Below are positions 26,125 to 34,768 of a stretch of 64,000 nucleotides of DNA, in pieces. Where the stretch lies: assembly GCA_035687245.1 (NCBI GenBank), contig DASRYH010000028.1, positions 119,668-183,667 of the forward strand, given 5' to 3'. The stretch comes from DASRYH01 sp035687245 (GTDB taxonomy: Bacteria; Actinomycetota; Coriobacteriia; Anaerosomatales; PHET01). The notes beneath the pieces are model-generated. The model did no database searches, was not told the origin of the DNA, and was given only the letters and a program-made list of their open reading frames with translations. Every line of letters begins with the position of its first letter. Position 1 is the stretch's first letter. A program made the translations under genes and the position numbers.

Positions 26125-26931
26125 TCAGCGGGCGCGGAAGCCCTTCTCCAGAAAGACGCCGTCGGCATCGAACCTTCGGCGATACGTCATCAGCAAGGCG
26201 GTCACGCTACCGAGTGCTGTGGCCGCCGCGACCATGAGCATCACGACGATCTGGTAGCCGGTTGCGGTCACCGGATCGGCGCCCGCCAGGATCTGGCCGG
26301 TCATCATGCCGGGGATGAAGACGATGCCGGCCGCGGCCATAGAGTTGATCGTGGGAATGAGGCCGGCGCGCAGGGCGTCCCGGATCGAGCTGTAGGCCGC
26401 CTCCCACGGCGTGGCACCCAGCGCGGTGAGAGCGAGCACCTCGTCGGTGCGCGAGTCGAGGTCGGCGAAGAGGCGCTCGAGCGCGAGCGCGATGCCCGTC
26501 ATCGAGTTGCCCAGTACCATTCCCGCGATGGGGATGACGTAGCGCGGCTCGTACCAGGGGTGTACCTGCACGACGAGCCCCGTTACGGCGAAGGTCACCG
26601 TGAAACCGGTGAGTGCCATCGAGAACGCCGACGAGACGAAGATGCCGGGCGGTGCGTCGGGGCTGCGGCGCAAGATGATGCTCGCCGCGACCACGACCAT
26701 GAGCACCACGACGCCGATGACGAGCCATGGCGAGCGGATGCCGAAGATCCAGCGCAGGACGTAGCCCAAGGCGATGAGCTGCGCATAGGTGCGTAGCGTG
26801 GCGATGGCGAGGTCCTTTGTGATGCCGAGTGCGAGGCGCAGCGATACCGCACCGACGAAGATGACGAAACCGGTTGCGAGCAGCAGCTGCGGCCAGCCGA
26901 TCTGGACGACGCCTGCGACGTCGGTGCTCAT
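26125..26931 (-). CDS. fetB: FetB-like ABC transporter permease (UPF0014)
   Basis: This 268-residue membrane protein of about seven helices matches the FetB/YbbM family: LRTYAQLIALGYVLRWIF, PIAGMVLGNSMTG, ALTALGATPWEAA and FIPGMMTGQILAGADP. In E. coli FetAB exports iron and confers peroxide resistance. It overlaps the ATPase gene before it by ATGA. Confidence 0.93.
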   Translation of the reverse strand: MSTDVAGVVQIGWPQLLLATGFVIFVGAVSLRLALGITKDLAIATLRTYAQLIALGYVLRWIFGIRSPWLVIGVVVLMVVVAASIILRRSPDAPPGIFVSSAFSMALTGFTVTFAVTGLVVQVHPWYEPRYVIPIAGMVLGNSMTGIALALERLFADLDSRTDEVLALTALGATPWEAAYSSIRDALRAGLIPTINSMAAAGIVFIPGMMTGQILAGADPVTATGYQIVVMLMVAAATALGSVTALLMTYRRRFDADGVFLEKGFRAR

Positions 26932-27614
26932 CGAGCCACCTCGCTCAGGCGCCCGTGCTCCAGCCGAAGGCGCCGCGACGCGAGCCCGTCGTCGGCCCGA
27001 TGGCGAACGCGGACGACACCACCGCCACCCGCCGCAAAGCGCGCGACCGCCACGCGCACCGCTTCAGCGCTCGCGTCATCGAGCGCTGCGTCGGCCTCAT
27101 CGAGCAGCAGGACCGCCGGCGCAGTGAGTAGGACGCGAGCGAGGGCCACCCGGGCTTGCTGCCCAACAGAGAGCCGCGCGGCGTCGCGGTCGAGCGCAAT
27201 ATCGGCAAGCCCGAGGCAGTCGAGGACGGCTCGCAGCTCACTGTCGACGGGCTGCCCTTCGGCAGCGTGCGCCTTCAAGCGAAACGGCATCAGCAGGTTG
27301 TCGCGCACGGTGCCCGGCGAGATCGCTGGCTTCTGTGGCAGCAAAGCCACGGCGCTGCGCCAGCGCACAGGCGCAAGCGAGGCTGAGTCGGCGCCGCGTA
27401 GGGCGAGCTCGCCACTGGCGCCAGGAAGCAGCCGGGCTAGCGCGCGAAGCAGCGTGGTCTTACCCGAGCCGGACGGTCCGACCACGTCGACGGTCTCGCC
27501 GGAGGCGAGCACGACGTCCACGCCGTCGAGGATCTGCACGGCCCCGTCGTCGCCAATGAGCGACGCCGTCAGCGCGCGAGCCTCAAGCAGCGGGGTGTGA
27601 TTGGTGTCCGGCAT
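26928..27614 (-). CDS. fetA: FetA-like ABC transporter ATP-binding protein
   Basis: A short ABC ATPase of 228 residues with Walker A GPSGSGKTT, Q-loop LLPQKPAI, signature LSVGQQARVALAR (SVGQQ rather than SGGQ) and Walker B VLLLDEADAALDD. Partner of the FetB permease with which it overlaps. The ATG at 27614 (MPDTNHTP) was chosen as it begins just before the conserved domain; an upstream in-frame start at 27668 adds 18 unconserved residues. Confidence 0.88.
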   Translation of the reverse strand: MPDTNHTPLLEARALTASLIGDDGAVQILDGVDVVLASGETVDVVGPSGSGKTTLLRALARLLPGASGELALRGADSASLAPVRWRSAVALLPQKPAISPGTVRDNLLMPFRLKAHAAEGQPVDSELRAVLDCLGLADIALDRDAARLSVGQQARVALARVLLTAPAVLLLDEADAALDDASAEAVRVAVARFAAGGGGVVRVRHRADDGLASRRLRLEHGRLSEVAR

Positions 27615-27681
27615 ACAAAGCATGCTACCCGACGCAGGCGCGCCGGGTAGCGAGTCGTTCGATATCAAAGACCGAAGGCTG

Positions 27682-29484
27682 CTACTTCACCTTCACCTTG
27701 TCGTACTTCGCCGACGTGGTGGCGGTGTGCTGCGCGTCTACAGGCGCCTTGGCTACGAGCTTCCATGTGCCCTTGGAGGGCAGGCTCATCTTGACCTTGT
27801 AGCGGGTGTAACCGTGGTAGTTGGTGTTGGTGGCCCTCACGTAGCCGTAGGCCTTCCACTTTTTGGAGACCCACTTGTACTTGTAGATGCGAACCGAGCT
27901 CTTGCTGCCCGACGTGTGCTTGGGCTTGAGCGAGCCGTAGACGGTATAGCCCTTCTTGGCCTTCATCGTCTTGGGCGCCACCGGCGTGCCGAGGGAGACC
28001 TTCGGCTTGGCGATGACTACCGCCGAAGACGATGCCTTGTACGCAGTATCGCCGGCGAAGCTTGCCCGGTACCACGTCTTCACCTTCGGATTGGCCGCCC
28101 ATGCGAATCCGCCGTTTGCATCGGTGACGACCGATACGGCGGCCGACCAGCTCGAGCCGTTGGTTGACTGCTCGATCTTGACGCTACGACCGGGCACGAC
28201 AGCACCCGAGGCCGTGACATTGCCGCTGACCGTCGCCGAAGCGTACGCAGGAGTTGCGGGCACTGACAGCGCGAGGCTCGTAGCCTGCTGGACCGGAATC
28301 GTCGTGGAGGTGAGATTGCCATTGACCGAGCGCTTCACCACGCCGGTCGCTGTGGGTGTCGCGCCGTTCATTCCAAAGGTGAGCTGCACGATGAGCTGGT
28401 CGTCACCGACTGCCACCGCCGTGTTGGGATCGCTGCCCGTAAACGACACGGACTGCAGGTTGTTGAAGTTCACGCCCGTGAACTGCCAGGTGAACCAGTC
28501 GACACCGCCGTTGACGGTGAGTGCGACCTTCCCGTCCTCACCCACCACTACGGCGCGGTTCGCGTCGAATGCGTCGATGCCGTTGACTGGGAACGAGGGG
28601 TTCTTCGCCGTCTTCGTCCACGCGTGACCGTCGGTTGTCTTGTAGACCTGCCCCAGACTCGTCGTCATGGGGCCAGCGGCCCATGCAACATCACTGCTGG
28701 CCGCGGAGATGTCAGCGAGCGTCGATATGTTCGCGCCCGTGCTGTTGGGGTAGACCGCCAGGTCCAGCGGGTTCGGAGAGCTGGTGGTCCAGCTGGAGCC
28801 GTTGTCGAGGCTCCTCAACACGTAGTTGCTCTTCACTGACGCGCTGCCCTCGTCCGTCTCGCGGACAAGCACGTAGATCGCCGAGCCCGCTCGGTCTGCT
28901 GCAACTCCCGCAGCTTCGGTCTGCGGAATCTCCGACTCGTCGTTCGCGGCCGCGTAGAGCGGGCCGCGATAGACCTTGCTCCACGAGGCTCCGCCGTTGA
29001 CCGTGCGCCAGATCGAGGCGGTGTTGCCGTTCGGGAAGTCCCCATGGTGCTTGCCGACTATGAATGCGGTGTCGCTCGAAGACGCGGTGATGTCGTAGGG
29101 CTCAGCTGGGTCGGTATCGCCCTCGAGCACGCCAGCAGTCGGCGCCCAGTTTGCACCGAAGTCGACCGTCCTGACGCCAAAGCGATAGGTGCCAGAGACG
29201 TCGAATGCGGACACGCCCCAAGCAGTCGACGCGCTCGCAACACCAAGACCGCTGATCGAGTAGCCGGAGACGCGCGATGCCGCCCAGGTTGCACCGCCAT
29301 CTGCGGTGCGGGCGATGTAGCCGGTCTGATCGGGCTGCACTCCTGCAAGGTAGCCGTTCGCACCGTCTGCGAACGAGACCTGCATGTGCCGGCTGTCAGG
29401 AGCAGAGGCGGTGGCGAACGCCACTGCAGAGAACGTGAAGAGCGCAATGAGCACAAGCACGAGAGTCGACATGATGCGTCGCAT
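27682..29484 (-). CDS. Secreted beta-propeller protein (BNR/YCF48-like) with C-terminal Ig-like domains
   Basis: This 600-residue protein has a signal peptide (MSTLVLVLIALFTFSAVAFA). Residues about 30-390 form a propeller with repeated W-x-S/T and Asp-box-like loops (TADGGATW, TVNGGASWSKVY, SLDNGSSWTTS, TTDGHAWTKT). From about residue 405 there are Ig-like domains (ATVSGNVTASGAVVPGRSVK), then a Lys/Tyr-rich C-terminal module (YKWVSKKWKAYGYV) of the kind seen in surface proteins. No LPXTG or lipobox is present. The ATG has AAGGGG upstream. Its ligand is unknown. Confidence 0.82.
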   Translation of the reverse strand: MRRIMSTLVLVLIALFTFSAVAFATASAPDSRHMQVSFADGANGYLAGVQPDQTGYIARTADGGATWAASRVSGYSISGLGVASASTAWGVSAFDVSGTYRFGVRTVDFGANWAPTAGVLEGDTDPAEPYDITASSSDTAFIVGKHHGDFPNGNTASIWRTVNGGASWSKVYRGPLYAAANDESEIPQTEAAGVAADRAGSAIYVLVRETDEGSASVKSNYVLRSLDNGSSWTTSSPNPLDLAVYPNSTGANISTLADISAASSDVAWAAGPMTTSLGQVYKTTDGHAWTKTAKNPSFPVNGIDAFDANRAVVVGEDGKVALTVNGGVDWFTWQFTGVNFNNLQSVSFTGSDPNTAVAVGDDQLIVQLTFGMNGATPTATGVVKRSVNGNLTSTTIPVQQATSLALSVPATPAYASATVSGNVTASGAVVPGRSVKIEQSTNGSSWSAAVSVVTDANGGFAWAANPKVKTWYRASFAGDTAYKASSSAVVIAKPKVSLGTPVAPKTMKAKKGYTVYGSLKPKHTSGSKSSVRIYKYKWVSKKWKAYGYVRATNTNYHGYTRYKVKMSLPSKGTWKLVAKAPVDAQHTATTSAKYDKVKVK

Positions 29485-29610
29485 GTTGTGTAACCCCTTA
29501 CCTGTGAAGCGATTCGTTGACTAGCCATGTGACGATGCTGTCCGGGCCGTCACACCGCATATCCAAGCAACTGGCAAGCCACCGGGCCCGCCTGCCGAAT
29601 AGCCATCCTC

Positions 29611-30573
29611 CTACTTCTCGTCGCGAACCGCCACGCGTCGACGATCTCGACGAATGACCGGACTCGTGCCGAAGAGCAGATCGTTCTCGAAACTCACTCG
29701 CTCGAGCGTGACGAGCTCGCGCACGAGCGTGTCGACGTTCTCGATGCGGTCTGCGGACTCGACGTCGACTCCGTAGAGGTCGATGTCGACGAGCTCCCCC
29801 GAAGTGCGTGCATGCGCGAACGCCTTGCGCAGCGCGCCACGAATGCGAGAGCGCGTGGACGGCGCACGTAGCGCGTCGAGCATCTGGATGCGCAGCTCCT
29901 CCAGACGCGCCGAGCCCGGATTCTTCGGCAGGGCGGCGAGTGCGCGTCCGACACCGTCGGCAAGCGGGCGATTCGTCTCTTGCACGACGAACTTCACGAC
30001 GTGCCAGGCGTCGTAGAGCTCGGCGGCCTTCGAGATCGGCTGGCGCTTCAGCCACAGCCACGCGTGAAGACGGCGACGCCAGTCCCACCACAGCAGCGGG
30101 TTGGCGAGTCCTTCGTCGGGGATGAGGAACCAGCCGCGCTCGAGAAGCATCGCGCCGAAGACGCCGGCCCCACCGGCCTGCTCCGTGCGCCGCTTGCCGA
30201 CCCGCGCTTTGAACAGACCGCAGCTCGGGCTCGCCTCTTTGGCGATGAACGCCTCGACGCCGGCCCGCTCCAGCGCCTCGATCGCGGCGAGGCTCCCGGC
30301 GACGAGCGCCTCGGTGCGGTCGTGACCGCCGCGGTCCTTCACGTGCGCCTCCCCCGCCAGCACTTCTTGGCCGGTCCCGGTCAGGTGCACCGGCATGCGG
30401 GGTACACCGAAGCCGGCGAGGCACTCGGGGCAGACGGGCGTGAAGGAGAAGTCCTGCGCCTCGCGGCCCATGACTCTGAGCGCGTTGAACGCCTTGCCGT
30501 TGTATCGCACCGGGCAGTTGTAGACGCAGGCGCTGATACCTATGGGTACTCTGTCGGTAAGGATGCGGGGCAT
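29611..30573 (-). CDS. DUF523-DUF1722 protein (YbgA/thiouracil-desulfurase-like)
   Basis: The 320-residue protein combines an N-terminal DUF523 domain (SACVYNCPVRYNG, PVCPECLAGFGVPR, KEASPSCG) with a C-terminal DUF1722 domain (WHVVKFVVQETNRPLA). The conserved cysteines of DUF523 bind a [4Fe-4S] cluster in thiouracil desulfurase TudS, which suggests a sulfur-removal or RNA-repair role. It starts 82 bases from the divergent photolyase gene, and DUF1722 proteins are often near photolyases. AGGG precedes the ATG. Confidence 0.88.
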   Translation of the reverse strand: MPRILTDRVPIGISACVYNCPVRYNGKAFNALRVMGREAQDFSFTPVCPECLAGFGVPRMPVHLTGTGQEVLAGEAHVKDRGGHDRTEALVAGSLAAIEALERAGVEAFIAKEASPSCGLFKARVGKRRTEQAGGAGVFGAMLLERGWFLIPDEGLANPLLWWDWRRRLHAWLWLKRQPISKAAELYDAWHVVKFVVQETNRPLADGVGRALAALPKNPGSARLEELRIQMLDALRAPSTRSRIRGALRKAFAHARTSGELVDIDLYGVDVESADRIENVDTLVRELVTLERVSFENDLLFGTSPVIRRDRRRVAVRDEK

Positions 30574-30655
30574 ATTGGGTTTCCCTTCGCGGCTCTGCTA
30601 CCAGATGCTACCCGTCGCCGACGCAACGCAGTCGGCACACTCGAGAAGGGCGCGG

Positions 30656-31981
30656 ATGAGCGGCTCGATCATGTGGTTCCGGCGTGACCTGCGCCTTGCC
30701 GACAATGGTGCGCTCGCAGCCGCCGTCGCCGAGGGGCCGGTGACCTGCTGCGTCTTCGGCGAGCTTGCGCCGACTCCGCACGCGCCCGGAGCGGCATCGC
30801 GTCAGTGGCGCGCGGCATCGATCGAGCAGCTCGCGGCCAGCGTGCGCGAGTGCGGGGGCGAGCTGGTGGTGCTCGAGGGCGACGTCGCCGAAGAGCTCGT
30901 GCGGCTCGCGCGCTCCCGAGGCGTCGATGCGGTCCACTGCTCGCGTGACTGGGCTTCCGAGGCGATGGCCGAGGAGGCGAACGTGCGCGAGGCCGCCCTT
31001 CACTTCGGCATAAGTCTTGAGGTCGCCGAAGGACAGCTGCTGGTCACCCCCGACGCGCTGCTCACTGGTTCTGGTGGCCCGTTCCGCGTCTTCACACCGT
31101 ACTACCGCGCATGGCTCGCAAGAGTCGGACGCGATCGTCCGCTGGCTTCGCCGACACGTGTTGAGTCGGAATCCGAGCTTGCCCCCGACGGCCTGGGCGA
31201 TCGTCGCATGGCCGCAGGCGGCCTTCTCGACCTCGCGCGCTGGTGGCGTCCCGGTGAGCACGCCGCTCTCGAGGAGCTCGACGCCTTCGTGCACGACCGC
31301 CTCGCTGACTACGAGCACGACCGCGACCTCCCCGCGATTGACGGCACGAGCCGCCTCTCCCCGCGCCTTGCACACGGTGAGATCTCACCGCGCCAGGCCT
31401 TCGAGGCAGCCATGGACGCCCAACACGATGAGGCGTCCGCTTTCATTCGGCAGCTTGCGTGGCGGGACTTCGCCTACCACGTGCTGCACCACTTCCCGCA
31501 CTCGGCAGACGCGCCGCTGCGACCGGAGTTCGAGCGCTTCGGGTGGAGTGAGGACGAGTCGCTGTTCACCGCGTGGCGCGAGGGACGCACCGGATTCCCG
31601 CTGGTGGACGCTGGGATGCGACAGCTGACCGCAACGGGGTGGATGCACAACCGCGTGAGGCTGGTGGCGGGCTCCTTCATCACGAAGGACCTGCTCGTGC
31701 CGTGGCAGCGGGGCGAAGCGTGGTTCCGCGAAAAGCTCGTGGACTACGACCCGGCGCTCAACCCCTTCAACTGGCAGTGGGTGGCTGGCTCGGGTGCTGA
31801 TGCGGCGCCCTACTTCCGCATCTTCAATCCGGCCACGCAGGCGCAGCGATTCGATAGGGACGGCGCCTACGTGCGCGAATGGGTGTCCGACGTGGATGGG
31901 GCTGCCTACCCGGAGCCGATAGTCGACCACGGCGAGGCGCGCCGAAGGGCACTCGCGGCATATTCGGCGATTCGGAGCTAG
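30656..31981 (+). CDS. phr: Deoxyribodipyrimidine photolyase
   Basis: This 441-residue class I photolyase has the N-terminal antenna-binding domain (IMWFRRDLRLADN) and the C-terminal FAD-binding domain. Motifs include WRDFAYHVLHHFP, GFPLVDAGMRQLTATGWMHN, VRLVAGSFITKDLLVPW and NPFNWQWVAGSG. It repairs UV-made pyrimidine dimers using light. The ATG at 30656 was chosen for its position at the domain start with AGAAGGG upstream. Its presence implies exposure to light at least at times. Confidence 0.95.
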   Translation: MSGSIMWFRRDLRLADNGALAAAVAEGPVTCCVFGELAPTPHAPGAASRQWRAASIEQLAASVRECGGELVVLEGDVAEELVRLARSRGVDAVHCSRDWASEAMAEEANVREAALHFGISLEVAEGQLLVTPDALLTGSGGPFRVFTPYYRAWLARVGRDRPLASPTRVESESELAPDGLGDRRMAAGGLLDLARWWRPGEHAALEELDAFVHDRLADYEHDRDLPAIDGTSRLSPRLAHGEISPRQAFEAAMDAQHDEASAFIRQLAWRDFAYHVLHHFPHSADAPLRPEFERFGWSEDESLFTAWREGRTGFPLVDAGMRQLTATGWMHNRVRLVAGSFITKDLLVPWQRGEAWFREKLVDYDPALNPFNWQWVAGSGADAAPYFRIFNPATQAQRFDRDGAYVREWVSDVDGAAYPEPIVDHGEARRRALAAYSAIRS

Positions 31982-31984
31982 GGA

Positions 31985-32437
31985 CTACTGAACTGGGGCG
32001 AGTACGTACTCGATCGTGGTGCCGACGTCTTCGCCCGCAGTTAGCGTGACGACGCCCTCGTAGTCGGCGTTGGAGACCTCAAGCACCGTGTTGGTGTCGT
32101 CGGAGAGGCTCTCCACGACGTTCCACTTGGCGCGCTCGAAGCCCACTCCCACACCTGCCACGACGTCTTTGAAAGACTCGGTGGCGGCGAGCTGGAGCTC
32201 CACACTGCCATCGGTGACAGCGGCATCGCGCACCTTCGCGCCCGGCCAGAGCGGCAGGCCATCAGGCAGCTCCGCAGGCAGCTCTCCCGTTACCTTCGCA
32301 TCGGCAGTCGCGACCTTGCCCTCTCTGGTCACGACCTTCGTCTTGGGCGCGAGCGCCTGCTTGGCGGCCGCGCAGCCCGACAGCGCGAGCAAGACAACAA
32401 CGAGCACTGCAAGGAGTGCGAACGAACGCGACCTCAT
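31985..32437 (-). CDS. Small lipoprotein, function unknown
   Basis: The 150-residue precursor has a lipoprotein signal (FALLAVLVVVLLALSGCAAA, lipobox LSGC) and a single alpha/beta domain containing LPDGLPLWPGAKVRDA, a pattern found in several small secreted proteins of related bacteria. AGGGGAT precedes the ATG. It lies just downstream of tRNA-Sec on the same strand and converges with the photolyase gene. No family name can be given. Confidence 0.8.
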   Translation of the reverse strand: MRSRSFALLAVLVVVLLALSGCAAAKQALAPKTKVVTREGKVATADAKVTGELPAELPDGLPLWPGAKVRDAAVTDGSVELQLAATESFKDVVAGVGVGFERAKWNVVESLSDDTNTVLEVSNADYEGVVTLTAGEDVGTTIEYVLAPVQ

Positions 32438-32487
32438 GAAATCCCCTTCATCGACGAAACCCCGGCTCCCCCCTGGCGGAGTCGAGA

Positions 32488-32584
32488 TGGCGGAGCCGTG
32501 TGCGAATCGAACACACCCGGGACGTTCTTCACGCCCCACAACGGTTTTGAAGACCGCGGACCCCACCAGGGACCATCCGGCTCC
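32488..32584 (-). tRNA. selC: tRNA-Sec (UCA anticodon)
   Basis: The minus strand begins GGAGCCGGATGGTCCC and carries an anticodon loop with UCA (GGTCTTCAAAACC), a long variable arm, a T-arm GTGTG-TTCGATT-CGCAC and an encoded CCA end. The long acceptor arm typical of selenocysteine tRNAs is present as seven canonical pairs plus a G-A apposition at the eighth. Length is about 97 bases. It decodes UGA in fdhA and selD. It is 5 kb from selB. The rest of the 315-base interval 32438-32752 has no gene; TGAGA-GCAT-TCTCA at 32669-32682 is a small dyad before the cytochrome. Confidence 0.95.
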
Positions 32585-32752
32585 GTCGCGTAGTCTGCCG
32601 ACGCCCACCGCAGGTGTCAAACAACTGCCGAAAGGACGTGGCCTGAGGCACACAGGGATTTGCGCTGGTGAGAGCATTCTCATCTCGTCCTCATCACGTT
32701 CTTAACCAGCTGGTCGATGCTGTGGTAAGACCCCTTGTTCGATGGGACGAAG

Positions 32753-34768
32753 ATGACGAGACGACCTGCATGGCTGACCACACCCGTGATGGCGACCGCC
32801 CTTACGGTGCTTGCCGTTGTCGCGATTGCTGGCGGTATCGCGGGACTACGCGCCACCGACAGCCCCTCCTTCTGCAGAGCGGCATGCCACGAGATGGCAC
32901 CCTACAACGACGCCTGGGCGCAGGGTCCGCACGCAGCGGTGAGCTGCGTGGACTGCCACGTGAACGACGGCGCAGTCGAGCAGCTCAAGCACAAGTTCGT
33001 CGCGCTCAAAGAAGTCCAGGCCCACGTGGCGGGCGACTACGCCTTCCCCATGACGAAGACCGCGGCGATTCCCAACGAGCGCTGCGAGAAGTGCCACGAT
33101 CCTTCCTCCATCAAGGTGGCTGGCCTCGACCACGCTCAGCACGCCGCAAAGGGCCCGTGCTACGAATGCCACACGACTGCAGGGCACGAGGTCAGTGCGG
33201 TAGCGCTTCAATCAGCGGGCATCTTCAACGACGCGGCGGCGGCGCCCGCACCGAAGGCAGTCGCAGCAGTCGACGGCGGTTCGGCGAACCTCCCTGGTCA
33301 TGTGAACGTCACCTGCTCTCGCTGCCACGACATGGCCACGACTCCCTGTGCCGACTGCCACGAGCCCAAGCACCCCTCCGATGGCGTGAAGCGCCCGGGT
33401 GCTTGCGAGCGCTGTCACACTCCGGGTCCCGCTTTCGTCTTCGCACACCCGAAGGGCCGGATCGAGTGCAGTGAGTGCCACTCGGCCCCCGATGCGAAGC
33501 ATGGTGCTGGCCAGCAGTGCCTGTCCTGCCACACGCAGACCGGCGTCGCGTGGAAGTTCCAGCACGCTACCGCGACGGCGGACTGCTCCTCGTGCCACGA
33601 CCGGCCGAAGGGCCACAAGGCCGGCGCATGCCGCCAGTGTCATACGAAGGGCGGGGCCTCGTGGGCCTTCTCGCATCCCCGCACCAGAAACTGCACGAGC
33701 TGCCACGCGCGGCCCGCGAACCATAAGGCCGGCGCGTGCACGACCTGCCATAACAGGCCTGGAGTCTCGTGGGCGTTCGCCCACCCGCGCACTGCCAACT
33801 GCACGAGCTGCCACGCCCGACCCGCGAACCACAAGCAGGGGGCGTGCACGACCTGCCACGCCAAGGCGGGCGCCTCGTGGGCGTTCACGCACCCGCGCGC
33901 AGGTAGCTGCGCCAAGTGCCACACGCGACCGGCGAAGCACAGAACCGGCACCTGCTCTTCGTGTCACAAGGCCGGATCGTGGAAGTTCAAGCACCCGTCG
34001 AGCACTTCGACGTGTACGAGTTGCCATACACGACCGGCCGGGCACCGCAGCGGGTCTTGCCTGACCTGCCACAAGAAGGTCGGCACGTCGTGGAGCTTCA
34101 CCCACCCGACTTCGAACAAGTGCGAGAGCTGCCACAGCCGCCCCAGCGGTCACCGCAGCGGTTCGTGCACCTCTTGCCACAAGACAAGCTCGTGGAAGTT
34201 CGCTCACCCGAGCGAGTCGGCGGACTGTGCGAGCTGTCATGACCGTCCTTCACCGCACCGCTCGGGCGGCTGCACCACGTGCCACTCGATCAAGTCGTGG
34301 GCGTTTGACCACCCCGGCGAGTCGGCGAAGTGCGCGAGCTGCCACGACCGGCCCTCAGGCCACCGCTCGGGTAGCTGTACGACCTGCCACACCGTCAAGA
34401 CCTGGACGTTTGCGCACCCGGGTTCTTCGGCAACGTGCACTGACTGCCACGACCGTCCCTCTGGCCACAAGTCCGGTCAGTGCTCCACCTGCCATACAAC
34501 GTCTTCGTGGAAGTTCGACCACCCGTCCTCGACCGCGTGCGCGAACTGCCACAGTGCACCGGCCAACCACTACGGCAACTCCTGCGCCTCGTGCCATACT
34601 CCGAGCAAGCCGTGGAGCAGCGCGACCTTCTCGCACCCGAGCATTCCCGGCGGCGAGCACACCTACAAGAGCTTCGCATGCAGCAAGTGTCACCCGAGCA
34701 GCTACTCGAGCTACAACTGCTCGAGCTGCCACGACAGTGCCACCGGGCCGACCGAGGACGACGACTGA
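32753..34768 (+). CDS. Thirty-heme c-type cytochrome built of tandem two-heme repeats
   Basis: The 671-residue protein has an N-terminal membrane anchor (residues about 11-34) and NapC/NrfH-like first part (SFCRAACHEMAPYNDAW), then 30 canonical CxxCH motifs; the first heme-like site is CX3CH. Nine near-perfect units of 34-36 residues cover 33584-34537, each of the form CxxCHxRPxxH-(K/R)xGxCxxCH..W-x-F-x-HP. They are flanked by degenerate units. Each unit thus has two heme sites and two extra conserved histidines that could be distal ligands. The protein ends in an acidic tail (TGPTEDDD). It is probably a surface electron conduit. ATG at 32753 was chosen; an in-frame TTG at 32735 is possible. 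The stop overlaps the next gene. Confidence 0.93.
   Translation: MTRRPAWLTTPVMATALTVLAVVAIAGGIAGLRATDSPSFCRAACHEMAPYNDAWAQGPHAAVSCVDCHVNDGAVEQLKHKFVALKEVQAHVAGDYAFPMTKTAAIPNERCEKCHDPSSIKVAGLDHAQHAAKGPCYECHTTAGHEVSAVALQSAGIFNDAAAAPAPKAVAAVDGGSANLPGHVNVTCSRCHDMATTPCADCHEPKHPSDGVKRPGACERCHTPGPAFVFAHPKGRIECSECHSAPDAKHGAGQQCLSCHTQTGVAWKFQHATATADCSSCHDRPKGHKAGACRQCHTKGGASWAFSHPRTRNCTSCHARPANHKAGACTTCHNRPGVSWAFAHPRTANCTSCHARPANHKQGACTTCHAKAGASWAFTHPRAGSCAKCHTRPAKHRTGTCSSCHKAGSWKFKHPSSTSTCTSCHTRPAGHRSGSCLTCHKKVGTSWSFTHPTSNKCESCHSRPSGHRSGSCTSCHKTSSWKFAHPSESADCASCHDRPSPHRSGGCTTCHSIKSWAFDHPGESAKCASCHDRPSGHRSGSCTTCHTVKTWTFAHPGSSATCTDCHDRPSGHKSGQCSTCHTTSSWKFDHPSSTACANCHSAPANHYGNSCASCHTPSKPWSSATFSHPSIPGGEHTYKSFACSKCHPSSYSSYNCSSCHDSATGPTEDDD
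33584..34537 (+). repeat. Nine tandem 34-36-residue diheme coding repeats
   Basis: Unit lengths in order are 36, 36, 36, 35, 36, 35, 35, 35 and 34 residues. The first three units keep GASWAF/GVSWAF; later ones have SSWKF or TWTF. DNA similarity between neighbouring units is high, which suggests growth by duplication and a risk of assembly collapse or length variation among strains. Confidence 0.9.

Noticed and set aside
29498..30424. Open frame of 308 codons overlapping the DUF523 gene
   Set aside because: Arg/Gly-rich frame shadow; the DUF523-DUF1722 frame has clear conserved motifs.
33584..34537. Tandem repeats as a possible CRISPR array
   Set aside because: They are protein-coding repeats of about 105 bases in frame with CxxCH motifs, without unique spacers. 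No cas genes and no CRISPR array were seen.
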